A DNA stretch of 64,000 nt from JACDAV01 sp964626755 (GTDB taxonomy: Bacteria; Chloroflexota; Limnocylindria; Limnocylindrales; CSP1-4): the NCBI GenBank assembly GCA_964626755.1, contig CAZVGO010000003.1, positions 1-64,000 of the forward strand, read 5' to 3'. The position numbers were made by a program, and so were the translations under genes. Under the pieces are notes generated by a model. The model did no database searches. It had not been told where the DNA came from and was given only the letters and a program-made list of their open reading frames with translations. Shown here piece after piece: positions 18,102 through 27,110 of this stretch (its first letter is position 1; every line of letters begins with the position of its first letter).

Positions 18102-19075
18102 GCTCGCGTTCGCGGATCGAACGCGTCCCGAAGGCCGTCACCGATGAAGTTCACCGACAGCACGGTCAGGATGATCGCGAGGCCCGGGAACATCGGCCAC
18201 CACCAGTTGCCGTTCGGGATGAAGGCGAGCGCGTTCGTCAGGATGTTGCCCCAGGTCGGGTTGACCGGGTTGACGCCGTAGCCGAGAAAGCTCACGAAGG
18301 CCTCGCCGATGATGTTGCCGGCGACGATCAGCGTGGCAGCGACGAGGATCGGGCTGAGGGCGTTCGGCAGGATGTGCCGGAAGATGATCCGCCGGTCGCG
18401 CACCCCGACCGCCCGGGCCGCCTCGACGAACTCGCGCTCGCGGATCGACAGGAACAGTCCACGCACGAGCCGGCTGACGCCCATCCAGCTGAAGAGCCCG
18501 AAGATCAGGACGATCGTCCAGACATTGTCCTTGACATTGGCGAAGAACCGGGCCGCGACGAGGATGACGAAGAGCAACGGCAGGCTGAGCATGACGTCCA
18601 CGACCCGCATCAGGATGTTGTCGACGAAGCCGCCGAGGTAACCCGCGAGCGATCCGACCACGGTCCCGAGGATGACGCCGATGAGCATGCTCGAGAACCC
18701 GATGAACAGCGACGTGCGGGCGCCGTTGAGGACGAGCATGAAGACGTCCCGCTGGAGGCCGCCTGTCTCGCCGAAGAGGTGCGCGATCGACGGCCCGCGG
18801 CCGTTGTTGACGAACTCGTCCGGCTCGGGAATCGAGGCAAAGTCGAACGGCAGGAAGATCGGCCCGACGAGCGCGGCGACGACGAGCACGACGAGGGTCG
18901 CCGAGCCGAGCAAGGCGAGCCGGTGATTCCGGAACTTTCGCCAGGCGAGCTCCCACTGGGTCAGCGACTTGAGGGTGACCTCGTAGTCGGCCCCGGCTTC
19001 CTGGGCCCGCCGGGCGATGTCCGCCGAGGCCGGTGAGACCGGCACGACGACCGCTGGGTGGATGTCCTCTTTCAT
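18098..19075 (-). CDS. oppC: Peptide-type ABC transporter permease (OppC/DppC), operon 2
   Basis: A 325-residue permease. A cytoplasmic N-terminus of about 55 residues leads into the OppC-N helix (LLGSATLVVLVVAALVGPIF). An acidic periplasmic loop and a five-helix core follow. The ATPase-contact loop is IREREFVEAARAVGVRDRRI and the tail SVNFIGDGLRDAFDPR. It overlaps oppD by four bases (ATGA) and follows oppB by 14 bases. Confidence 0.92.
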   Translation of the reverse strand: MKEDIHPAVVVPVSPASADIARRAQEAGADYEVTLKSLTQWELAWRKFRNHRLALLGSATLVVLVVAALVGPIFLPFDFASIPEPDEFVNNGRGPSIAHLFGETGGLQRDVFMLVLNGARTSLFIGFSSMLIGVILGTVVGSLAGYLGGFVDNILMRVVDVMLSLPLLFVILVAARFFANVKDNVWTIVLIFGLFSWMGVSRLVRGLFLSIREREFVEAARAVGVRDRRIIFRHILPNALSPILVAATLIVAGNIIGEAFVSFLGYGVNPVNPTWGNILTNALAFIPNGNWWWPMFPGLAIILTVLSVNFIGDGLRDAFDPRTRA

Positions 19076-19089
19076 TCGGGCACCCGCTC

Positions 19090-20181
19090 CTAGTACTTGA
19101 TCCGCGGATCGATGACCGCGTAGAGGATATCTGCCAGCAGGTTGGCCGCCACGACGACGATCGCCGTGACGAACAGGATCCCCATGAGGATCGTGTAGTC
19201 GAAGTTGCGGATCCCGTCGATGTACAACCGGCCGATGCCCGGCCAGGAGAAGATCGATTCGGTGACAATCGCCCCGGTGAACAGGAACGGGATCTCCAGG
19301 CCGACGTTCGTCACGACGGGCAGGAGAGCGTTCCGAAGCGCGTGCTTGAAGGTCACCACTCGACTCGGCAGGCCCTTCGCCTTCGCCGTCCGGACGTAGT
19401 CCTGGCTCAGCGACTCGAGCATGCTGGCGCGGACGAACCGCGAGTCGCCGGCGATGTTGACGACGACCAGCGTGAACACGGGCAGGATGAGGTGGCGGCC
19501 CAGGTCGATCAGGGCGCTGAACGGCGCCAGGCCGAAGTAGGCCCAGTAGGCGTCGCTGCCGAACGGCGGTGACGCCCGCGTTTCGGTCATCCCGCTGACG
19601 GGCAGCACCTTGAGGTGCGCCCCGAAGATGTAGATCAGCATGATCCCGAGCCAGAACGTGGGCATGGCGTAGCCGACGTAGGCGAACACGGTCGCCGCCG
19701 TATCGAACTTCGAGTAGCGTTTCACGGCCGCGATCACGCCGACGAGGACCGCCACGGTCACCCAGATCGCGAGGGCGAAGCCGGCGAGGATCAGCGTCGG
19801 TACGGCGGCCCGGGCGATCCGCGGCCCGACCGGCTCGCCCGAATCGATCGAGTATCCGAAGTCGCCGTGGAGGAGGCCGTTGTTCGACCCGGAGATACCC
19901 TCCGGCAGGAAGTTCGGCCAGCCCGTGGGGCCGAGGACGGCGAGGCCCTCACCCTCGGGATTGCAGAGGCCGAGCCAGCGGCAGTACTGGATGGGTACCG
20001 GCTGGTCGAGACCCCAGGCCTTGATGAACGCTTGCCGCTGCTCGTTCGTGATGCGGGGATTGCTCGCGAAGCGGGATGTCGGCCCGCCGGGCGCCGCGAG
20101 CATGATCGAGTAGGTCACGATCGTGATCCCGATCAGGACCGGAATGGCCTGGATCAGTCGACGGATCACATACTTCGCCAC
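19090..20181 (-). CDS. oppB: Peptide-type ABC transporter permease (OppB/DppB), operon 2
   Basis: A 363-residue permease starting with GTG 20181 (KYVIRRLIQAIPVLIGITIV). The N-terminal helix is followed by an extended periplasmic loop, which carries two Cys in QYCRWLGLCNPEG. The contact loop YVRTAKAKGLPSRVVTFKHA leads to LRNALLPVVTNVGLEIPFLF. Length and topology are normal for OppB apart from the loop. It is downstream of the operon-2 binding protein, separated by a hairpin. Confidence 0.92.
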   Translation of the reverse strand: MAKYVIRRLIQAIPVLIGITIVTYSIMLAAPGGPTSRFASNPRITNEQRQAFIKAWGLDQPVPIQYCRWLGLCNPEGEGLAVLGPTGWPNFLPEGISGSNNGLLHGDFGYSIDSGEPVGPRIARAAVPTLILAGFALAIWVTVAVLVGVIAAVKRYSKFDTAATVFAYVGYAMPTFWLGIMLIYIFGAHLKVLPVSGMTETRASPPFGSDAYWAYFGLAPFSALIDLGRHLILPVFTLVVVNIAGDSRFVRASMLESLSQDYVRTAKAKGLPSRVVTFKHALRNALLPVVTNVGLEIPFLFTGAIVTESIFSWPGIGRLYIDGIRNFDYTILMGILFVTAIVVVAANLLADILYAVIDPRIKY

Positions 20182-20285
20182 CCAACGCCTCCGATCGCTG
20201 TGGATCCCGAAGGGTCAACGAGCTGTCCCGGGCGCCGCGCGCCCTCGTTGAGGAACGGTACTCCGCGCTTCCGTGGATTGTGCTC

Positions 20286-20310
20286 GGGGCGCCCGTGGAA
20301 CGGGCGCCCC
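20286..20310 (-). terminator. Hairpin after operon-2 binding-protein gene
   Basis: A 10-bp perfect stem, GGGGCGCCCG (20286-20295) with CGGGCGCCCC (20301-20310), and a five-base loop lie about 40 bases past the stop of the binding-protein gene, before oppB. This mirrors the layout in operon 1 and probably lowers permease expression relative to the binding protein. Confidence 0.6.
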
Positions 20311-20351
20311 GATTGACGTTTCGCGCTAGCTGGTTCGCCTCGTTCGGCGGA

Positions 20352-22196
20352 TCAGCCCTTGACGTACCAGTCGACCGCGTTCCAGGTGGGCCCCTGCTGG
20401 GTTCCGTTCGCGAAGAAGTTCCCGAGCCTGGGGCTGTGGAGCTCGACGGCCTTGCGGTAGTAGAGCGGGATCTCGACGGTCTTCTCGGCGAAGACCTTCT
20501 GGACCTCGGCCATCGCGTCCTTGATCGCGACGAAGTCGACGCTGCTCTTGACCGTGTCGAAGGCCGCGTCGAGGGCGGGATCCGAGACCTGGGCGTCGTT
20601 GGCGCCCTGGGGCTCGAACTGGCTGCTGTGGTAGCTGAAGTAGCCGCCCAGCGGGTCGATCGACGAGCTGAACGCATGCTCAGCGAGGTCGAAGTTGCTC
20701 CGCGAGAGGGCGCACGGCGTACTGATCGTCGCCTCGTTGTAGGCGGCGAAGATGTCGGACGCCGAAACGGGGTTCGGAACGGCCTCGATCCCGACGTCGT
20801 CGAGCCAGCTCGCGATCAGCGCGAGCGTGTCCTGGCGCCGCTGGAGCGTCGTGGTGCACAGCTCGATCTTGGCCTTCAGGCCGTCCTTCTCGCGGACGCC
20901 GTCCGAGCCAACGGTCCAGCCGGCCGCGTCGAGGATCGACATGGCCTTGTCCGGGTCGTAGGTCGTGGGCGGCTGGTCGGCCCAGAACCACGCCGACGGC
21001 GTGATGCTGGTATTCGCGACCTGCGCATTACCGGTGAGGATCTGCTGGTTGATCCGCTCCTTGTCGATGGCCCAGGCGATCGCCTCGCGCATCGCCGGGT
21101 CCGACATCGGGCAGCCATCGCCGCGGTCCTGGACGGCCGGGTTGCGCGAGCAGTCGCCGACACCGTCAGCGGCGGGGTTCGAGCCGTCCGCCCAGTTGGG
21201 CCGGAGGAACTCGTACAGGAGCGCCGGGATCGCGCTCAGCTCGCTGCTGATGTCGGCGAGGCCCGGGACGTCGGATTCTGCGAGGTCTGTGGCGAAGTCC
21301 ACCTCGCCGGCGCGGTAGCCCGCGATCAGCGCGGCTGCGTCGCCGTACCACTTGAAGATGAGGCGGTCGAGATGGGCCGGCTTGCCGGTCTTCCAGCTCG
21401 TGTAGTTCGGGTTCTTGACGAGCCGGAGCTCAGTGCCGGAGGTCACCGACTCGAACTTGAACGCGCCGCTCGTCGGCAGGTTGGGAACCTCATCCGCGCG
21501 GAATCCCGCATGGGCCAGCTGGTCGGCCATGGGAATGTCCCCGAGGTAGTGGCGCGGCAGCGGGGCCACCCACTGGCTGATGTAGCCCTCGAAGATCTCC
21601 GAGTAGTGGAGCACGAGGGAGGTGTCCGAGGCGCACTCGGCGGTCGAGACGTTGAAGCCGTCCTTGATGGCGGCGACGTTCTCCTCGTCGAGGACCCAGT
21701 CCTGGGTGAAGTCGAAGTCGTCGCAGGTGAGCGCCTCGCCGTCCGACCACTTCAGGCCGTCGCGAAGCGTCCAGGTGACCGTCATGGCATCGCCGCCGTC
21801 GCCGGGCACCTTGACCCCACCGTTGAACGTGGTCGGGACCTCGGTGGCGAGGTCTGCCGCGTACTTGAAGTCGTGGGTCAGGCTCACGAGGGTCGCGAAG
21901 GTCGTCGAGGCGACGTTGGCCTCCGTGACCTGGCCGAGGTAGTACGGGTTGAACTCGTTCGCTTCCTGCCAGTCACCGATGATGATCTGGCCGCCGTCGG
22001 TCCCTGCCTCCGGCTCATAGCTCGTGCCGAAGAGGGCCGTCTCCGGGTCGAACGGAGCGGCACTCGCGCTGGGCGCGGTAGTCGCCGGAGGCCCGGACGT
22101 GACCGGGGTGCTCGCCGACGGGCTCACCGCGCTGGGGCCGCACGCCGTGACCACGATGGCCGCGGTTCCGAGCAGGCCCAATAGCCTTTTCCGCAT
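20352..22196 (-). CDS. Peptide-type ABC substrate-binding lipoprotein (SBP family 5, normal order)
   Basis: A 614-residue lipoprotein. The signal peptide ends in IVVTAC (lipobox) and is followed by a Ser/Thr/Pro linker. The fold order is canonical: IIGDWQEANEFNPYY, VTWTLRDGLKWSDGEAL, LPTSGAFKFESVTSG, LVKNPNYT, REAIAWAIDKERINQQIL, and AEKTVEIPLYYRK near the C-terminus. ATG 22196 is preceded by GGGAGG. Several paired Cys (LTCDDFDF, GDCSRNP, GDGCPMS) suggest disulfides outside the cell. It heads operon 2 and delivers substrate, probably peptides, to the permeases that follow. Confidence 0.92.
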   Translation of the reverse strand: MRKRLLGLLGTAAIVVTACGPSAVSPSASTPVTSGPPATTAPSASAAPFDPETALFGTSYEPEAGTDGGQIIIGDWQEANEFNPYYLGQVTEANVASTTFATLVSLTHDFKYAADLATEVPTTFNGGVKVPGDGGDAMTVTWTLRDGLKWSDGEALTCDDFDFTQDWVLDEENVAAIKDGFNVSTAECASDTSLVLHYSEIFEGYISQWVAPLPRHYLGDIPMADQLAHAGFRADEVPNLPTSGAFKFESVTSGTELRLVKNPNYTSWKTGKPAHLDRLIFKWYGDAAALIAGYRAGEVDFATDLAESDVPGLADISSELSAIPALLYEFLRPNWADGSNPAADGVGDCSRNPAVQDRGDGCPMSDPAMREAIAWAIDKERINQQILTGNAQVANTSITPSAWFWADQPPTTYDPDKAMSILDAAGWTVGSDGVREKDGLKAKIELCTTTLQRRQDTLALIASWLDDVGIEAVPNPVSASDIFAAYNEATISTPCALSRSNFDLAEHAFSSSIDPLGGYFSYHSSQFEPQGANDAQVSDPALDAAFDTVKSSVDFVAIKDAMAEVQKVFAEKTVEIPLYYRKAVELHSPRLGNFFANGTQQGPTWNAVDWYVKG

Positions 22197-22369
22197 GAAT
22201 GTTCCTCCCACTGAGTGTGTCTCCCCACACTGCCGGTTGCAGGTTACCCGAGGGCGCTTTCGCCAGCTCCGTCGCGGCCACGGTCCCACTCGGCCGGTGC
22301 CGGGGAAGGAGGTCCGCTCGCGGAGCCCACGAGAGCGCATAGCAGCCTTCGGCTCCTGCGCTGCCGGGT

Positions 22370-22398
22370 ACTATGGCCATGCGGCCAGATAGTGTCAA
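22370..22398 (-). promoter_or_regulatory. Sigma-70 promoter of opp operon 2
   Basis: In minus-strand sense a perfect TTGACA (22393-22398) and CATAGT (22370-22375) are separated by exactly 17 bases. The start would be near 22363, leaving a leader of about 165 nt before the binding-protein ATG. The -35 box overlaps the stop region of the anti-sigma gene upstream. This is one of the best promoter matches in the window. Confidence 0.7.
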
Positions 22399-22970
22399 CT
22401 TCGCGTGGCTTGCGGCGGCCGGCCAGTCGGTTTCGCCGCGGGCACCTCCTTCCGGACCTGCCGGATCTCCGGGGGGTAGGTTCGAAGGACACCGACACCG
22501 CTCCCAACGACCCGCGAGGCGCGGGGCGAGGGAGGTAGATCGCCGGTTTGGATGGAAGCGAGGTAGCTGGCCTCGATCCGGCTCTCCCGGAGGAGCCAGG
22601 GCGACAGGCTTGCCCGGTCCGGCCCCCGGCCGCCGAGCGCCAGCGGCCCCACGAAAATTGCCACGAGCATGACGCTGCCCACGAGGCCGCCGAGCGTGGC
22701 CCGCCAGGGCCACGGGTCGATCGGCCTCAGGACCCGCGTCCGCAGGCGCAGCCAGGCGTCCGCCGCGGGCTCCTCCCCGTCGACCTCGCGATGCAGCCTG
22801 CGCAGCGCGGCGATCGCCAATGCGATCCCCGAGAGCTCCTCCTCGCAGGCGTGGCAACGGTCGAGATGGCTGAGCGCCGCGGCGGTCGCCGAGCCGAGCG
22901 CGCGCCGGTCGAGAAAGTCGGTCAGCGCGGCCCGATGCGTGCCACACGGGCTCCGAAAGGCCAGGCTCAT
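22395..22970 (-). CDS. Zinc-finger anti-sigma factor
   Basis: A 191-residue protein. The N-terminal cytoplasmic anti-sigma domain has the HxxxCxxC zinc motif (HLDRCHACEEEL, about residues 36-44) plus an upstream Cys/His pair. It is followed by one membrane helix (about residues 92-113, LGGLVGSVMLVAIFVGPLAL) and an outer basic/Pro-rich tail. The start codon overlaps the stop of the ECF sigma gene (ATGA), the classic sigma/anti-sigma pairing. It should hold the sigma factor at the membrane until a signal releases it. The signal is unknown. Confidence 0.88.
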   Translation of the reverse strand: MSLAFRSPCGTHRAALTDFLDRRALGSATAAALSHLDRCHACEEELSGIALAIAALRRLHREVDGEEPAADAWLRLRTRVLRPIDPWPWRATLGGLVGSVMLVAIFVGPLALGGRGPDRASLSPWLLRESRIEASYLASIQTGDLPPSPRASRVVGSGVGVLRTYPPEIRQVRKEVPAAKPTGRPPQATRS

Positions 22971-23629
22971 GCCTCGCCCTCCAGCTCCTCCGCACCCGCG
23001 GGCCTGGCGTATGCGTTCTCGAAGCGGCGGTCGAGCTCGAGGTGTGCGCGGAGCGAGCGGAGCGCGTAGTGGAGCCGGGACTTGACGGTCCCGAGGCGAA
23101 CCTGGAGGAACGACGCCGTCTCCTGGAGTGAGAGGCCGTGGAGGTAATAGAGGACGACCACGCTCTGATGCTTCGGCGGCAGGGCGGCGATCCCGTCCCG
23201 CACGATCTGGCGGAGCTCGCGCTGCTCGGCCCGCTCGGCCGGCTCCACGGCGTCATCACGGAGGTGGCCGATCGTCGCCTCTCCGATCGGCTCCGCCTTG
23301 ACCCGCCGGCGGTCGAAGCGCGAGTAGCACAGGTTGAGTGCCACGCGGTGCAACCAGGGCACGGGCGAAACGTTCGACTGGAGCGTCGCGCGGTGCCGGT
23401 AGGCGCGCGCAAACGTGTCCTGGAGGACCTCTTCGGCGGCGTGCCGATCCCCGGTCAGCCCGTACGCGGTCCTGAAGATCAGCGTGCGATGGCGACCGAA
23501 GAACTCTTCGAACGCGTCGAGATCGTCCGCCTGCATCCGGCGTACGAGCTCGGCATCGGAGCGGCGGGTTTGGTCGGCCCTTGCGGGCTCAGCCTTATTC
23601 GTGTTGGTTCTCCGCAGAGTCGCGTACAC
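22967..23629 (-). CDS. ECF-type RNA polymerase sigma factor
   Basis: A 220-residue sigma factor of the ECF group. Region 2 shows FEEFFGRHRTLIFRTAYGL and EEVLQDTFARAYRHR. Region 4 shows ALPPKHQSVVVLYYLHGL with the helix-turn-helix ETASFLQVRLGTVKSRLHY. Two Cys-poor linkers are normal. GTG 23629 is the outermost start; the first ~20 residues are polar and could be trimmed. It is directly coupled to the anti-sigma gene. Confidence 0.93.
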   Translation of the reverse strand: MYATLRRTNTNKAEPARADQTRRSDAELVRRMQADDLDAFEEFFGRHRTLIFRTAYGLTGDRHAAEEVLQDTFARAYRHRATLQSNVSPVPWLHRVALNLCYSRFDRRRVKAEPIGEATIGHLRDDAVEPAERAEQRELRQIVRDGIAALPPKHQSVVVLYYLHGLSLQETASFLQVRLGTVKSRLHYALRSLRAHLELDRRFENAYARPAGAEELEGEA

Positions 23630-23718
23630 GTCCCCTACGGGGGGTCCTTACCGAACAATACGGGTGCCGCGTCGAAAAGGTTCAGGGGGCTGCGGAGCCG
23701 TGTGGGGCCGTGCGGTGA

Positions 23719-25218
23719 TCAGTCCGGGCAGGGCATCTGCCGGCCGGTCATCGGCTTCCAGCGGAGATTCGGATGCCTGGCCGCGGTGGCCTCGTCGAGC
23801 CGCCGGACCGGCGCGCTGTGGGGAGCCCCGGTCACGATATCGGGCTCCGTCTCCGCCTCCCGGACGATCGCGAGCAGCGCCTCGGCGAACGCGTCGAGCG
23901 TCTCGACAGACTCGGTCTCGGTCGGCTCGATCAACATCGCCTCCTCGACGATCAGTGGAAAGTAGATCGTCGGCGGATGGAACCCGTGGTCGATCAGCCG
24001 CTTCGCGATGTCCAGGGTTCGGACGCCGGTCCGCTTCTTCAGCTCCGCGGCCGAGGCGACGAACTCGTGCTTGCAGGGCCGGTCGTACGGGATCTGGTAC
24101 GCCTCCTTGACACGATGCTTCAGGTAGTTCGCAGCGAGCACCGCGTCGTCGCTCACCTGGCGCAGGCCGGACGCGCCGTGGGCCGAGATGTAGGCATAGG
24201 CGCGGACGAGGACGCCCGTGTTGCCGACGAAGCTGCGCAACCGTCCGATCGACGTGGGCCGCTCGCCGGGCCGCTCGAGCCGGAACGTCCCATCGCCCTC
24301 GCGCAGGACGCGGGGCGCCGGCAGGAACGGGACGAGGCGCTCCCCTACTCCCACCGGGCCCGCGCCCGGGCCGCCGCCGCCGTGCGGCGTCGAGAACGTC
24401 TTGTGGACGTTGAAGTGCATGACGTCGAAGCCGGCCTCGCCGGGCTTGAACCGGCCGAGGATCGCGTTGAGGTTGGCGCCGTCCATGTAGGCCAGCGCCC
24501 CCGCCTCGTGGATGGCCTCGAGCAGCTCGCCGATCCGCCGCTCGAACAGGCCGAGGGTCGAGGGGTTCGTGATCATGACTGCGGCGGTCTTCGGCCCGAG
24601 CGCCGTGCGGAAAGCCTCGACATCGACCCCGCCGTCCGACGCGGAGGGGATCGTGATCGTCCGGAAACCGGCCATGGTCGCGGTCGCCGGGTTGGTCCCG
24701 TGGGACGAGTCCGGGACGAGGACCTCGTCCCGCTCAGGCTCGCCCCGGCCCCGATGGTAGGCCCGAATCATGAGGATCCCGGTCAGCTCGCCCTGGGCGC
24801 CGGCCGCGGGCTGGAGGCTCACGGCCTTCATCCCGCCGATCTCGGCGAGCGCCCGCTCCAGCTCCCAGAGCAGCTCGAGAGTGCCCTGGGCAGCCTCGTC
24901 CGGCGCGAGCGGGTGAAGGCTCGCAAAGCCGGGCAGCCGGGCCGCCCACTCGTTGAGCTTCGGGTTGAACTTCATCGTGCACGACCCGAGCGGGTAGAAG
25001 CCCGTGTCGATCGCGTAGTTCAGCTGTGACAGGTTGACGTAGTGGCGGACGACCTCCTGCTCGTTGAGCTCCGGCAGCGCCGGCGGCGTCGCCCGCCGCT
25101 GGGCCGCCGGGATCCGCTCCAGCGCGTCGCGGGGCGGGTGCGGGATCTTGCCCTCGCCGCGGCCGGGCCGCGAGCGCTCGGCGAGGGTCGGCTGGAGCTT
25201 CTCGCCCACGACGCCCAT
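23719..25218 (-). CDS. gcvPB: Glycine dehydrogenase (decarboxylating) subunit 2
   Basis: The C-terminal half of the split glycine cleavage P-protein, 499 residues. It binds PLP on the Lys in HFNVHKTFSTPHGGGGPG. With subunit 1 it decarboxylates glycine and passes the aminomethyl group to GcvH. Family motifs include YPLGSCTMKFNPK, SLQPAAGAQGE, VLVPDSSHGTNPAT and PTETESVETLD. ATG 25218 touches the stop of gcvPA. It is the last gene of the operon. A short gap then separates it from a sigma gene on the same strand. Confidence 0.96.
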   Translation of the reverse strand: MGVVGEKLQPTLAERSRPGRGEGKIPHPPRDALERIPAAQRRATPPALPELNEQEVVRHYVNLSQLNYAIDTGFYPLGSCTMKFNPKLNEWAARLPGFASLHPLAPDEAAQGTLELLWELERALAEIGGMKAVSLQPAAGAQGELTGILMIRAYHRGRGEPERDEVLVPDSSHGTNPATATMAGFRTITIPSASDGGVDVEAFRTALGPKTAAVMITNPSTLGLFERRIGELLEAIHEAGALAYMDGANLNAILGRFKPGEAGFDVMHFNVHKTFSTPHGGGGPGAGPVGVGERLVPFLPAPRVLREGDGTFRLERPGERPTSIGRLRSFVGNTGVLVRAYAYISAHGASGLRQVSDDAVLAANYLKHRVKEAYQIPYDRPCKHEFVASAAELKKRTGVRTLDIAKRLIDHGFHPPTIYFPLIVEEAMLIEPTETESVETLDAFAEALLAIVREAETEPDIVTGAPHSAPVRRLDEATAARHPNLRWKPMTGRQMPCPD

Positions 25219-26630
25219 CAGGAGCGCACCTCGGCCGCGACCCGGGCCCCGCCGGCCTGGCGGGGCGCAGTGGCCGTGAGGAGATCGCCGAGCGCCTCGG
25301 CGAAGCGGCCGATCTCGTCGGCTGTCGTGACTTCCGTGGCGCACACGAGGAGCGCGTCGTCGAGCGCCGGATCGGCCGGCTCGACGTTGGCCAGGACGAG
25401 CCCGGCGAGGATGCCGCGCTCGATGAGCCGGTGGTGGACCCGCCGGGCGTCGGGCACCCGGATCGCGAACTCGTTGAGGTACGGCCCCGGATGGAGGCGC
25501 GGCGCCCCCACCAGTGCGAGGGCGGCTTCGAGCTCGGCGGCCCGCGCCGCCCCGAGCGCCGCCACGTCGCGCAGCCCGTGGGGCCCGATCGTCGCGAGAT
25601 AGATGCTGGCGGCCAGGGCGAGCAGGGCCTGGTTGGTGCAGATGTTGCTGGCCGCCCGGTCCCTCCGGATGTCCTGCTCGCGTGCCCGCAGCGTCATCAC
25701 GAACGCCCGCTTGCCATCCACGTCCGTCGTCATCCCGACGAGGCGGCCCGGGATCTGGCGGACGAGTGCATCCGTCGAGGCGAGCAGCCCGAGGTACGGG
25801 CCGCCGTACTGGGGCGAGATGCCGAGTGGCTGGCCCTCGCCGGCGGCGATGTCGGCGCCGTACGCGCCGGGCGGGGCGAGCACGGCGAGCGACACGGGCT
25901 CGACGACCGCGACGAACAGGGCGCCCGCTGCATGGGCCAGCTCGCCGACCCGCGGCATCGCCTCGAGCAGGCCGTAGAAGTTCGGCTGGGCCACGACGAC
26001 GCCGGCGACCGGGCGGTTCGGGTCGGCGAGGAGCCGCTCGAGCGCGGCGAGGTCGGTCGTACCGGACGCCTCGCCGTCGGCCAGCGCCGGGATCTCCTCG
26101 AGCTCGAGGCCGGCCCCGAAGTACGTCCGCATCGTCGCCCGGTAATGGGGATGAACGGCGTGGGACACGAGAACCCGCTGGCGCTTCGTGTGGCGGCAGG
26201 CCATGAGCGCGGCCTCGGCCGTCGCCGCGGCGCCGTCGTAGTGCGATGCCGACACGACGTCGAGCCCGGTGAGCTCGGCAATCAGCGACTCGTACTCGTA
26301 GATGCTCTGGAGCGTGCCCTGGCTGATCTCCGGCTGGTACGGGGTGTACGCCGTGTACCACTCGCCCCGGAGGAGGAGCTGGTCGACCGCCGGCGGGGAC
26401 CAGTGGCGGTACACGCCCCCACCGAGGAACGAGGCGAGTCCGGTCAGGTTGCGGCCGGCCAGCGCGGCCAGCCGGGCTGACAGCTCCAGCTCGGGCTCCG
26501 GCTCAGCAAGCGCCAGCGGGCTGGCCCGGAGCGGCTCCGGGATGTCGTCGAAGAGCTCGTCGACCGATGAGATGCCGAGGGCCCCGAGCATCCGCTCGCG
26601 GTCGTCGGCGGTGTGCGGTCCGTAGGGCAT
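25218..26630 (-). CDS. gcvPA: Glycine dehydrogenase (decarboxylating) subunit 1
   Basis: The N-terminal half of the split P-protein, 470 residues, forming an alpha2-beta2 enzyme with gcvPB. Motifs include MLGALGISSVDELF, FLGGGVYRHWSPPAVDQLL, YTPYQPEISQGTLQ and NICTNQALLALAASIYL. The PLP lysine is, as expected, absent from this half. It begins seven bases after gcvH and its stop touches the gcvPB start. Confidence 0.96.
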   Translation of the reverse strand: MPYGPHTADDRERMLGALGISSVDELFDDIPEPLRASPLALAEPEPELELSARLAALAGRNLTGLASFLGGGVYRHWSPPAVDQLLLRGEWYTAYTPYQPEISQGTLQSIYEYESLIAELTGLDVVSASHYDGAAATAEAALMACRHTKRQRVLVSHAVHPHYRATMRTYFGAGLELEEIPALADGEASGTTDLAALERLLADPNRPVAGVVVAQPNFYGLLEAMPRVGELAHAAGALFVAVVEPVSLAVLAPPGAYGADIAAGEGQPLGISPQYGGPYLGLLASTDALVRQIPGRLVGMTTDVDGKRAFVMTLRAREQDIRRDRAASNICTNQALLALAASIYLATIGPHGLRDVAALGAARAAELEAALALVGAPRLHPGPYLNEFAIRVPDARRVHHRLIERGILAGLVLANVEPADPALDDALLVCATEVTTADEIGRFAEALGDLLTATAPRQAGGARVAAEVRS

Positions 26631-26637
26631 CGGCCGG

Positions 26638-27018
26638 TCAGCCCTCGGCGACCAGCGCGTCGTAGGCGGCCGGCTCGAGGAGCTCTTCGAGCTGCTTCAG
26701 GTCGGCGACCTTGAGCCGGACCATCCAGCCGCCCTTGAACGGCTCCCGGTTGACGAGCTCCGGCTCGGACCCGAGCGCGGCGTTCGACTCGAGCACCTCG
26801 CCGGTCAGCGGCGCCAAGAGGTCGCTCACGGCCTTGACCGACTCGACGACCCCGAACGGGCGGAACTGCTCGATCGAGCCGCCGGCCGCCGGGAGCTCGA
26901 CGAACACGATGTCGCCGAGCTGGCCGGCCGCGTAGTCCGTGATCCCGATCGTCGCCTCGTCGCCGGCCACCCGGACCCACTCATGGTCCTTCGTGTAGCG
27001 CAGATCGGTGGGGACCAT
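26638..27018 (-). CDS. gcvH: Glycine cleavage system H protein
   Basis: A 126-residue lipoyl carrier that shuttles the aminomethyl intermediate between GcvP, GcvT and lipoamide dehydrogenase. The lipoylated Lys is in VESVKAVSDL (about residue 63). Other family motifs are YTKDHEWVRV, IGITDYAAGQLGDIVFVELP and GGWMVRLKV. ATG 27018 fits the family N-terminus; the open frame further upstream is Gly/Arg/Pro-rich and rejected. Confidence 0.97.
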   Translation of the reverse strand: MVPTDLRYTKDHEWVRVAGDEATIGITDYAAGQLGDIVFVELPAAGGSIEQFRPFGVVESVKAVSDLLAPLTGEVLESNAALGSEPELVNREPFKGGWMVRLKVADLKQLEELLEPAAYDALVAEG

Positions 27019-27110
27019 CGCGGCGCTTCCTCCTCCGGTGCGGCCGGGGCCGCGCATATCGGCTCCGCGTGGGGCGGATGCGGCCGACGCCGGCCCGCCG
27101 GGAGCCTCGG